From the NCBI GenBank assembly GCA_016789685.1, contig JAEUQQ010000460.1:1-33948 (forward strand): a DNA stretch of 33,948 bases, in the 5' to 3' direction. The position numbers were made by a program, and so were the translations under genes. The number at the start of each line of letters is the position of its first letter. Position 1 is the stretch's first letter. Positions 14,191 through 23,227 of the stretch are shown piece after piece. This DNA is from Acidobacteriota bacterium (lineage in GTDB: Bacteria > Acidobacteriota > Vicinamibacteria > Vicinamibacterales > JAFNAJ01). A model generated the notes under the pieces. It made no database searches, was not told where the DNA came from, and saw only the letters and a program-made list of their open reading frames with translations.

Positions 14191-15216
14191 CTACTTCACC
14201 CCGGCCGTGTCGAGCCTGAAGAACCGTGCGGCGTTGTTGTACAGGATGTCGCGCTTCTGCTGGGTCGTGAGGTAGTCGGCATTCTGGATCAGGCTGATCG
14301 AATACGTCATCAGCTTCGGCCACATCATCTGGTCGGTGCCGAACATCACGCGGTCCTGGAAGCCGGCATCGACGAGGCGTTCGATGTAGCGGTTCACTTC
14401 CTTGATCGGGTAGCTCCAGATCAGGCCGGCGACGTCGACGTAGACGTGCGAGCTGGCCTGCAGCAGCGCCAGCATGTTGTCGATCATCGGGTAGCCGGCG
14501 TGCATCACCTGCACGCGCAGTTTCGGGTGGCGTGCCAGCAGTTCCTCGAGCAGGAAGGGATCGCCCTTCGACGCCCTGAACGTCGGCCGGCTGACGTTCG
14601 ATCGCCCGGATCCGCCGGTGCCCATGTGAATCGCAACGGGGATGTCGAGTTCCTCGGCGAGCGCGAAGTACTGGTCGACGCTCATGTCGCTCGGCGAGAT
14701 GCCCTGGTACTGCAGCCCGATTTCGCCCATCACCTTGATGCCACCCTGCGTGAACGCGACGCGCAACTGTTCGACGGGGATGCGCTTGCCGCCCGACTCG
14801 AACGGTGCGCCGGGGATGATCCGGCCGGGCGCGGCCGCCTGCCATCTCTTCACCTGCTCTGGCGACCCGAAGACGACGGCCGTGACGTTGAGGCGCTCCA
14901 TCTCGGCGACGACGTCCTTCAGGTACTCGCCAGGCTTGGCCGGGTAGAGCTTCGGCGAGCACTCCTCCTGCACCCACCCGAACGGCGCTTCGGGCCCCTT
15001 CGGATCCGACGCGACGAAGTTCGACGTGTTGGGGCACATGGGCTGGGCGTTGGGACCCGATTCGTCCATCGCGTGGAAGTGCACGTCGATGATCGGCGGC
15101 ACGTCCTTCGAGGTGTTCTGGGCCGCCGACACGATCGGCAGCCCGAGCAGCAGCGCCGCCGCGCACAACAGCGTGGTCGAGGGCGTGCGCCGGGCAGGTC
15201 GTGAGGATCTCGTCAT
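14191..15216 (-). CDS. Exported amidohydrolase (amidohydrolase-2 family)
   Basis: The 341-residue protein begins at the ATG at 15216 with GGAGA upstream and has a signal peptide (TLLCAAALLLGLPIVSA). The TIM-barrel metal ligands of the amidohydrolase superfamily are visible: His46 and His48 in IIDVHFHAM, His197 in PVAIHMGTG, His239 in VQVMHAGYP and Asp295 in MFGTDQMMW. The amidohydrolase-2 branch contains hydrolases and metal-dependent decarboxylases of aromatic acids. Which reaction it performs is unknown; export from the cytoplasm is unusual for a decarboxylase and fits a hydrolase better. Its ATG overlaps the stop of esterase 2 (ATGA), so the two are coupled. Confidence 0.88.
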   Translation of the reverse strand: MTRSSRPARRTPSTTLLCAAALLLGLPIVSAAQNTSKDVPPIIDVHFHAMDESGPNAQPMCPNTSNFVASDPKGPEAPFGWVQEECSPKLYPAKPGEYLKDVVAEMERLNVTAVVFGSPEQVKRWQAAAPGRIIPGAPFESGGKRIPVEQLRVAFTQGGIKVMGEIGLQYQGISPSDMSVDQYFALAEELDIPVAIHMGTGGSGRSNVSRPTFRASKGDPFLLEELLARHPKLRVQVMHAGYPMIDNMLALLQASSHVYVDVAGLIWSYPIKEVNRYIERLVDAGFQDRVMFGTDQMMWPKLMTYSISLIQNADYLTTQQKRDILYNNAARFFRLDTAGVK

Positions 15217-16427
15217 CTCGTCTTCTCCTGGAACAGCATCGGCGCGACCTCGGCGAGGTTGCGGCGCCAGACCATCCATGTGTGCCCGCCGGGCGTCTCG
15301 ACCGTGGTCGGCCTCACCCCCTTCGACGCAAGCCACGCCGCGAACTGCCGGTGTGGCTCGAGCAGGCCGTCGTCGACGCCCATGCCCAGCCAGAAGAGCC
15401 GCAACTTCGCGCCGACAGGCGGACCAAGGGCCGGGAAGCGCTTCTCGAAGGCGCTGCCGTCGAGCGGCGGCCGCGGCGCCCCTGGCAGCGCCGACGACCC
15501 GTACATCACGTACGCGCCGCTGAAGCCCGCGACCCACGCGAACGTGTCGGCGTTGTTGAGGCCGATGTAGCAGGCCTGCGCGCCGCCCATCGAGAGCCCG
15601 ACGATCGCACGGCCCTCGCGTGCCTTCGTCGTGCGGTACGCCGCCTCGACCTGCGGCAGCACCTCCCTGATGACCGACTCGCCGAAGTTCGTCATGCTGG
15701 CGGGATCCGCCATGCCCTGGAAGCTCGTGCGCGCGCTCGCCACGCCGTACCCCAGCGTGTTGACCATGATCATCGGCGTCGCCTTCCCCGCCGCGATCAG
15801 GTTGTCGAGGATCACGTTCGCACGCCTCGCTGTCGTCCAGGCCGACGCGTCGTCGGTGATGCCGTGGAGCAGGAACAGCACGGGATAGGTCGACGCCTTC
15901 GACGCGTCGTAGCCGGGTGGCGTGTAGACGTAGTAGTCGCGCTCGTCGCCGACGATGGCCGACTTGTAGTAGTGGTGATGGACGACACCGCGAGGCACGG
16001 TGCCGATCTCCCACGGGAGCGAGACCGGCCCGGGCACGTGCACCAGGCTCTGGCTGCCGCCTGGCAGCACGGCCTTGACGAAGGCGTTCCCCGGATCCGC
16101 GATCTGCAGTCCATCCACCACGAAGTTGTAGGGGTAGATGTCTGGCGGCAGGGTCTCGGTCGTCGCCGTCCACACACCCTCGTCGCCGGCGGTCATCGCC
16201 AGCGGTGGCGCGCCGGCGCGGTTGACGATCACCGCCTTGGCGTTGGGCGCCCGCAGGCGGAACGTGATACGGCCATCGGCCGATACCTCGGGCGATCGCA
16301 CCATGGCACGGAACATTGCCGACGGGCTCGGGGCGGGCGCAGCGGGAGGTGCCGGGGGCTGCTGGGCGAACGACGGGCTCGCGGCGAGAGCGGCGAGCGA
16401 CACGCTGAGTGCAATCGATCTGAACAT
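15213..16427 (-). CDS. Secreted CE1-like esterase with E-set domain (esterase 2)
   Basis: The 404-residue protein starts at the ATG at 16427 with GAGG five bases upstream; the frame is open earlier, but the signal peptide (MFRSIALSVSLAALAASPSFAQ) fixes this start. The E-set domain (about 44-115; RSPEVSADGRITFRLRAP, YPYNFVVDGLQIADP) is followed by the esterase domain: YTPPGY, YPVLFLLHGITDD, Ser279 in GLSMGG, Asp352/353 in GVDDG and His382 in GGHTW. It is clearly paralogous to its neighbours but diverged throughout, so the duplication is old. It is coupled by ATGA overlap to the amidohydrolase gene downstream. Confidence 0.9.
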   Translation of the reverse strand: MFRSIALSVSLAALAASPSFAQQPPAPPAAPAPSPSAMFRAMVRSPEVSADGRITFRLRAPNAKAVIVNRAGAPPLAMTAGDEGVWTATTETLPPDIYPYNFVVDGLQIADPGNAFVKAVLPGGSQSLVHVPGPVSLPWEIGTVPRGVVHHHYYKSAIVGDERDYYVYTPPGYDASKASTYPVLFLLHGITDDASAWTTARRANVILDNLIAAGKATPMIMVNTLGYGVASARTSFQGMADPASMTNFGESVIREVLPQVEAAYRTTKAREGRAIVGLSMGGAQACYIGLNNADTFAWVAGFSGAYVMYGSSALPGAPRPPLDGSAFEKRFPALGPPVGAKLRLFWLGMGVDDGLLEPHRQFAAWLASKGVRPTTVETPGGHTWMVWRRNLAEVAPMLFQEKTR

Positions 16428-16497
16428 CACGACCTCGTGGGACGCAGGCGGCGTGGGCCGCGCCGGGAACGACCCGACGCGGCCGGCCATGCAACGA

Positions 16498-17871
<1,374 letters not shown>

Positions 17872-19068
17872 CTACCTGGCGGCCTTGAACAGGTTCGGCA
17901 GCAGGCTCGCGTGCAGCAGGTAGCGCCACGTCGCCCAGTCGTGGGCGCCGTTGCCTCCGATGACGTAGTCGTGCTTCACACCATGCTTCTCGAGGATCTG
18001 GTGAAAGACGACACTGCGGTTCGCCGGCTGGTTCTCGTGCGTACCGAGACCCACCAGCAGGTAGTCGACCTTGGTGTTGATGTCGCGGTCGTTCAGGAAC
18101 TCGGGCGTCGACGTCTCGGATGCCGGATCGCCGGCGCTCAGCACACCGAACGACGCGAACAGATCGAGGGCCTTGAAGCCGACGAGCTGCGTGTGGCGCC
18201 CGCCCATCGACAGGCCGGCGATGGCACGTGCGCGCCGGTCGTTCCTGACGCGGTACTGCCCCTCGACGAGCGGGATGATCTGCGTGCGCAGTTCGCGCGC
18301 GAAGAGGTCGAACGTCAACGCGGTGTGCTTCGGGTCGTTGCGATGCACGACCTGGTTGTTGGGCATGGCGATGATCATCGGCACGGCCTTGCCCTCGGCG
18401 ATGAGGTTGTCGGCGATGAACGTGGCCCGTCCATCGAGCCACCAGCCCGACGCGAGCTCGCCGCTCCCACCCAGCAGGTAGAGCACGGGGTACGTCTTCG
18501 CCCGATCGTAGCCGGGAGGTGTGTAGACGTACATCTCGCGCTCGCCGTTGAGGACGGTCGAGTGGTAGACGTGGCGCGTGAGCGTGCCGTGCGGCACGGG
18601 CCTGGCGTCGTAGTACGCCGGCCCCTTGCCGTGCACGACCAGGTTGCTGTAGCCCGGCTGGTCGCCGAACCCCGTCAGCGTGTTGCCGGGATCGGTCACC
18701 GCCGCACCATCGATCACGAACTTGTAGACGTAGATGTTGGGCGGAATCGGGCCAATCGTGAGCGTCCAGATCCCATCGTCGCCCTTGGTGAACGGCCACG
18801 GCTTCACCTCGCCGTTGAGCGCCGCGTTGATCGTGCCCGCCGACAACAGCACCTCCTGCGCTCGTGGTGCCTTGAGGCGGAACGTCACCATCCCCTCGTC
18901 GGTCACGTCGGGCGAGATGACGTTGGCCATGAACGGCACGAGCTGCTGCGTGTTCCTGTGCGGATTCCAGTCGAGATTGACGTGCGCCTGCTGGGCCGAC
19001 GCGAGCGACGGCATGGATCCCATCGACAGCGCCGCGAACGCGATCGCCACCCGTGCGTGTGAAGTCAT
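17872..19068 (-). CDS. Secreted CE1-like esterase with altered active site (esterase 4)
   Basis: The 398-residue protein is read from the ATG at 19068, which has GGGA eight bases upstream; an ATG at 19074 is the alternative. It has a Sec signal ending near LASAQ, an E-set domain (about 48-128; VISPDVTDEGMVTFRLKAP, YVYKFVIDGAAVTDPG), then YTPPGYD, nucleophile Ser287 in GLSMGG and His376 in GNGAHDW. Two family positions differ: the usual YLLHG is YLLGG (199-201), losing the oxyanion-region His, and the catalytic Asp region reads GLGTHENQ, so a Glu or another residue must serve as acid. The gene is otherwise intact, so it is a divergent paralogue rather than a pseudogene. Confidence 0.87.
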   Translation of the reverse strand: MTSHARVAIAFAALSMGSMPSLASAQQAHVNLDWNPHRNTQQLVPFMANVISPDVTDEGMVTFRLKAPRAQEVLLSAGTINAALNGEVKPWPFTKGDDGIWTLTIGPIPPNIYVYKFVIDGAAVTDPGNTLTGFGDQPGYSNLVVHGKGPAYYDARPVPHGTLTRHVYHSTVLNGEREMYVYTPPGYDRAKTYPVLYLLGGSGELASGWWLDGRATFIADNLIAEGKAVPMIIAMPNNQVVHRNDPKHTALTFDLFARELRTQIIPLVEGQYRVRNDRRARAIAGLSMGGRHTQLVGFKALDLFASFGVLSAGDPASETSTPEFLNDRDINTKVDYLLVGLGTHENQPANRSVVFHQILEKHGVKHDYVIGGNGAHDWATWRYLLHASLLPNLFKAAR

Positions 19069-19135
19069 GGTCATGATCCCGATGCCGGTGCAGACCGGAG
19101 GCGCAGGACGCGCCTCCGGCACACCGCTGTTGGCC

Positions 19136-20836
19136 CTAGGTCGTCGGCAGCGCCTTGCGCGCGTCGCGATCCGGGTCGTTCTTCACCACGCAGGTGTCGT
19201 CGAGGATCATCACCTCGCCGGCTGCGGGCGTGTACCGCGGCCAGGCTGGCAGCCCGGTGCCATTGGGATCACCGGTCTTCATGAATTGCAGCAACTGGCC
19301 CGCCATCACCTGGCCGAGCTTCCGCGGACGGCTCCCGCCGCCCGTGTGGGTCCACATCAGGTCGGTGTTGTTGAACCAGAAGCAGATGTCGACGCAGTGG
19401 AAGGCGCGGATGCGGCCGTCGAACATCGGCGGCTGCCAGCCGAACCAGGCGACGAACACCGGCGGCGCCTGCTTCGCCTTGGCGTCGGCGAGCGTGACGA
19501 CGCCCTGGCGGTTGCTGCTCACCAGCGACCAGATCTCGACGGGCTTCTTGTCGGGGAAGGCCCTGGCGTAGGCATCGACGACCGCACGGGCCCGGTCGCC
19601 GAAGCCTGCACCGAACCCCGCGCGCTCCTTGACCTTGTCGACCACCTGGTCGAGCGTCACGTTCTCGAGCGACGCGTCGATCCAGCTCGGCGCCTGCTCG
19701 TTGAACGTCGAGCAGATCAGCATCGGGATGCTGGCCGCCGTCGGTGCCGGCTCGGGCACGTACGGATCCTGCGGGATGATCGTGCCATCGACGATGGGGT
19801 TGAACCCGCGGCGCATCATCCCGCCCGGGCCCATCTCGGCGGCCAGCTTCTGCTGGGCCCGGTTGGCGATGGTCAGGTACTGCTGCCAGGGCATCGCCTG
19901 CAGCTTGTCGACGTCGGTGGGCCCGAGGCCCGCCTCCTTGAGGACGTATGCGCCGAGCTTCTCCGAGTACTCCTTGTCGCCGCTGCGCACCGTGGCGCCG
20001 CTGAGCACGACGGCCTTGTGGAACAGGCCCTTCGCGCTCGGCATGGCGGTCGTGGTGCACACCTTCGCGCCGCCGCCCGACTGCCCCATGATCGTGACGT
20101 TGCCGGGATCGCCGCCGAAGTTGGCGATGTTGTCGCGCACCCACTCGAGTGCCGCGACCAGGTCGAGCATGCCGACATTGCCAGACGCCGCGTACCTGGC
20201 CCCACCGACGGCGGCGAGGTTCGTGAAGCCGATCGGGCCGAGGCGATGGTTGACCGACACGAACACCGCGTCGCCCATGCGGGCGAAGTTCTCGCCGTTG
20301 TAGCCGTCCTGCTCGATGCCGCTGCCGTTGGTGAAGCCACCGCCGTGCATCCAGAACAGCACCGGGCGCTTCTTCCCGTCATTGATCCCGGGCGTGAACA
20401 CGTTCAGCCGCAGGCAGTCCTCGCTCACGTCGTCGTAGTTCCAGTGATCGCGCCACGACCCGAAGGCGTTCGCGTACCGCTTCTCCATCACCTGCGGCGC
20501 GGTGTTGCCCCACCAGAGGGCAGGGAACACGTCGGTCCACGGCTTCGGCTTCTGCGGCGGCATGAAGCGGTTGGCGCCGGACGTGTCGGCGCCGTAGGGC
20601 ACGCCGAGATAGTGGTAGATGCCGCGCAGGATGTAGCCGCGCACCTTGCCATTGGTCGTGTTCGCGACCGCGATGTGCTCGCCGATCTGTACGATCGGCC
20701 CCTCGTCGGCGACGGGTGCCTTCGCGGCCGCCTTGCCCCTGGCCTGCCCGGCCGAGAGCGTGGCCGACGAGCCGATGGCCAGGCCGGCGGCCCCGGCGCC
20801 GACGGTGTTCAGAAACTCACGCCTGCTGCGTCCCAT
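19136..20836 (-). CDS. Tat-exported type-B carboxylesterase (1)
   Basis: The 566-residue protein starts at the ATG at 20836 after a strong AAGGAGG. The N-terminus is a twin-arginine signal (SRREFLNTVGAGAAGLAIG). The carboxylesterase type-B fold is clear: GVPYGAD, SEDCLRLNVFTPG, oxyanion loop [32 protein letters not shown] with Ser253, Glu380 in STFNEQ and His480 in AFHCVD. The family hydrolyses carboxylic esters of many kinds; export to the periplasm or beyond fits the neighbouring CE1-like esterases. It is less similar to the two carboxylesterases at 27074-30600 than those are to each other. Confidence 0.92.
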   Translation of the reverse strand: MGRSRREFLNTVGAGAAGLAIGSSATLSAGQARGKAAAKAPVADEGPIVQIGEHIAVANTTNGKVRGYILRGIYHYLGVPYGADTSGANRFMPPQKPKPWTDVFPALWWGNTAPQVMEKRYANAFGSWRDHWNYDDVSEDCLRLNVFTPGINDGKKRPVLFWMHGGGFTNGSGIEQDGYNGENFARMGDAVFVSVNHRLGPIGFTNLAAVGGARYAASGNVGMLDLVAALEWVRDNIANFGGDPGNVTIMGQSGGGAKVCTTTAMPSAKGLFHKAVVLSGATVRSGDKEYSEKLGAYVLKEAGLGPTDVDKLQAMPWQQYLTIANRAQQKLAAEMGPGGMMRRGFNPIVDGTIIPQDPYVPEPAPTAASIPMLICSTFNEQAPSWIDASLENVTLDQVVDKVKERAGFGAGFGDRARAVVDAYARAFPDKKPVEIWSLVSSNRQGVVTLADAKAKQAPPVFVAWFGWQPPMFDGRIRAFHCVDICFWFNNTDLMWTHTGGGSRPRKLGQVMAGQLLQFMKTGDPNGTGLPAWPRYTPAAGEVMILDDTCVVKNDPDRDARKALPTT

Positions 20837-21007
20837 TGTGTTGCCTCCTTGCGCGCGTGGGGCGTCTGCCCCTGACTCGGCGCGGTCCTCTCTGCGGTCG
20901 CCAGTCGCCTGCCGCCGCGCGGCGTCCGTGCAGATGAGGACGTCGCAACCCGGTCGCGCGGGGCCACGCCGACCACAGTGCCGTCGGCGCCACGCCTGCG
21001 TTCGCTT

Positions 21008-21250
21008 TCAGTAGCGACGCGAATCCGTCGCGCCCGATTGGTGGTCACCCGCTGGCGTGCGAGCCCCGCGCACGGCGAGGACGAGCATCACCGCCCCGAA
21101 GGCCATCATCACGACGCCCCACCACAGGTTGACGTTGACGCCGAGCGAACGCTGGTAGAGCGCGGCATCGCTGGCCAGGCCGAAGCCCGCCAGCAGCACG
21201 CCGAAGATCACGAACAGCAGGCCAATCGGCCACCGGATGTCGAGTCCCAT
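21008..21250 (-). CDS. Small two-helix membrane protein
   Basis: The 80-residue product has two membrane helices (about 8-27, WPIGLLFVIFGVLLAGFGLA, and 42-60, NLWWGVVMMAFGAVMLVLA) with LYQRSLGVNVN between them and a short polar tail. GGAGA lies ten bases before the ATG. No function is known to me. Its place directly after the sodium symporter gene on the same strand suggests a shared transcript and possibly an accessory role in transport, which is inference. Confidence 0.7.
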   Translation of the reverse strand: MGLDIRWPIGLLFVIFGVLLAGFGLASDAALYQRSLGVNVNLWWGVVMMAFGAVMLVLAVRGARTPAGDHQSGATDSRRY

Positions 21251-21304
21251 CGTCGTTGTGTCTCCGTTAGTCGCGTGTCACCGCGAGTCGGGGGTCCTGT
21301 CCTG

Positions 21305-21327
21305 AGCGAGCGCAGCGAGTCGAAGGG
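21305..21327. repeat. Third copy of the dispersed GAGCGAG/GAGTCGAAGGG repeat
   Basis: The 23 bases begin AGCGAGCGCAGCGAG and end GAGTCGAAGGG. The ends match the two tandem copies at 12721-12774, while the hairpin centre differs. It abuts the stop codon of the symporter gene directly, again at a gene 3' end. Confidence 0.8.
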
Positions 21328-23031
21328 CTACCAGAACACGACGTTCAGCGCGCCCACGCACGCGAGCACGATGACGCCGAGCACTGCCGGGCGTTCGTAC
21401 CACGGCAGGTGCTGGTCACGTGGCCGCTCGGTCAGCGAGTAGACCAGCCCCACCAGTTCGGCATCGGGGCGTGGCCGCGTCACCAGGCTCACGGCGATGG
21501 TCACGACGAAGCAGACCGTCCACGCAAAGATGGCGGTCCAGAAGTTCTGCGCCATCTCGCTCGGATACCCGTGCAGGGTCGCGATCCAGCCCCCCTTGAT
21601 GCCCACGACCGCGTTGAGCGGCAGCGTCAGCCCGTGATGCGCCGTGGCGGCCATCGTGCCCGCGAGCAGGCCCGTGAACGCCCCGTGGCCCGTTGCGCGC
21701 TTCCAGAACATCCCGAGCAGGAACGTGGCGAACAGCGGCGCGTTCACGAACGCGAACACGAGCTGCAGCATGTCCATGATGTTGTTGAACCGCGTCGCCG
21801 CGTAAGCCGCCGCCACCGAGAGCGCGATGCCGAACACCGTCGCCATGCGGCCCACCCAGAGGTAGTGCGCGTCGCTGGCATGCCTGCGGATGTACGACTG
21901 GTAGATGTCGTAGGTCCACACCGTGTTGAACGCGGTGACGTTGCCCGCCATGCCCGACATGAAGCTCGCCATCAGCGCCGTCAGGCCCAGCCCGAGCAGA
22001 CCCGTCGGGAAGTAGTGCGCGAGCATCATCGGGATGGCCATGTCGTAGTTGAGCGACCCATCGGGCTTGGCGGGCAGGGCGAAGCCCGAGGCGCCGGCAT
22101 TCGCCGTCAGCGCCATGGCGACCATGCCCGGCAGGATCACGAGGAAGGGGAAGAGCATCTTCGGGAACGCGGCGATCATCGGCGTCCGCCGCGCGGCGGC
22201 CATCGAGTCGGCCGCCATCGCGCGCTGCACGACGAGGAAGTCGGTGCACCAGTACCCGAACGACAGCACGAAGCCGAGCCCCATCACGAGGCCGAACCAC
22301 TCGACGCCCATGGGGTTGGCCGACGGGCTGCCCATCAGCTGCCACGACGCCGTCCAGGCCTGCGGCGCAAACCCGTTGGCCGTCGACACGCCCGCGAGCG
22401 AGGCCTGCAGTCCGCTCCAGCCGCCCGCGTCCTTCAGGCCGAGGTAGATCAGCGGCGCGAAGCCAAACACGATCAGGAAGAACTGCAGCACCTCGTTGTA
22501 GATCGCCGACGTCAGGCCGCCGAGCAGGATGTAGACCAGGACGATGCCGGCCGAGAGCCAGATGGCGGCATTGAAGTCCCATCCGAGGAGGAGGTTGAGC
22601 AGCAGGCCCATCGCGTACATCGAGATGCCCGACGAGAACACCGTCATGGCTGCGAACGAGATGGCGTTGAAGCCGCGCGTCTTCTCGTCGAAGCGCAGCT
22701 TGAGGTACTCGGGGACCGAGCGCGCGCGCGAGCCGTAGTAGAACGGCATCATGAACACGCCCAGGAAGACCATCGCCGGGATGGCGCCCACCCAGTAGAA
22801 GTGGCTCGTCGCGATGCCGTACTTGGCCCCGGAGGCAGCCATGCCGATCACTTCCTGCGCGCCGAGGTTGGCCGAGAGGAACGCGAGACCGGCCACCCAG
22901 GCGGGGATCGAGCGCCCCGAGAGGAAGAAGTCGGTGCTGGTCTTCATGTGGCGCTTCAGCATCCAGCCGATGCCGAGCACGAACACGAAGTAGACGATCA
23001 TCAGGATCCAGTCGATCAGCGTGAGCTTCAT
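21328..23031 (-). CDS. Sodium:solute symporter (SSS family, SGLT-like)
   Basis: The 567-residue polytopic membrane protein, with roughly 14 helices, starts at the ATG at 23031 after GAGG. The SSS signature regions are present: DFFLSGRSIPAWVAGLAFLS near helix 2, SVPEYLKLRFD, YILLGGLTSAIYNEVLQFF, and FSFGYWCTDFLVVQRAMAA-like helix 7 to 8. Length and the LGAQEVIGMAASGAKYGI segment place it with SGLT-type sugar or polyol symporters. It should import a small solute with sodium across the inner membrane. In this locus it probably takes up the product released by the exported hydrolases, but the solute is unknown. Confidence 0.92.
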   Translation of the reverse strand: MKLTLIDWILMIVYFVFVLGIGWMLKRHMKTSTDFFLSGRSIPAWVAGLAFLSANLGAQEVIGMAASGAKYGIATSHFYWVGAIPAMVFLGVFMMPFYYGSRARSVPEYLKLRFDEKTRGFNAISFAAMTVFSSGISMYAMGLLLNLLLGWDFNAAIWLSAGIVLVYILLGGLTSAIYNEVLQFFLIVFGFAPLIYLGLKDAGGWSGLQASLAGVSTANGFAPQAWTASWQLMGSPSANPMGVEWFGLVMGLGFVLSFGYWCTDFLVVQRAMAADSMAAARRTPMIAAFPKMLFPFLVILPGMVAMALTANAGASGFALPAKPDGSLNYDMAIPMMLAHYFPTGLLGLGLTALMASFMSGMAGNVTAFNTVWTYDIYQSYIRRHASDAHYLWVGRMATVFGIALSVAAAYAATRFNNIMDMLQLVFAFVNAPLFATFLLGMFWKRATGHGAFTGLLAGTMAATAHHGLTLPLNAVVGIKGGWIATLHGYPSEMAQNFWTAIFAWTVCFVVTIAVSLVTRPRPDAELVGLVYSLTERPRDQHLPWYERPAVLGVIVLACVGALNVVFW

Positions 23032-23170
23032 GCGCCCTCGTCCGTGGTGAGGCGCGCAGTGTACAGCGGTTCACCCCGGCGCGCACGGCCTGTCGGCGTC
23101 GATGGCCCACGCCGCACGACCGGCGGTTGTGGCCAGGCGCCCCCCCCCGGGCGCGACGATCCCCGGAACG

Positions 23171-23211
23171 AAAAAGGCCCCGGCCCTCGCGCGATGCGAG
23201 GAACCGGGGCC
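23171..23211 (-). terminator. Rho-independent terminator of the TonB receptor gene
   Basis: On the minus strand a long GC-rich hairpin is followed directly by TTTTT (23171-23175). The stem has 8 bp GGCCCCGG/CCGGGGCC, a small internal bulge, 6 bp CCTCGC/GCGAGG, and a 5-base loop (23176-23211). It starts 17 bases past the receptor stop codon, so the receptor transcript ends here and the symporter gene needs its own promoter. Confidence 0.9.
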
Positions 23212-23227
23212 ACGGTGGAGGGAGCGC

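Noticed and set aside
17872-19068. Esterase 4 as a pseudogene because of its changed active-site residues
   Set aside because: The frame is full length, with signal peptide, E-set domain, Ser and His all intact and normal codon use; divergence is the simpler reading.
23131-23160. Run of C residues near 23142-23151 as a structural element
   Set aside because: It is a single homopolymer of about nine bases without repeated G/C runs nearby, so no quadruplex or other structure can be supported.
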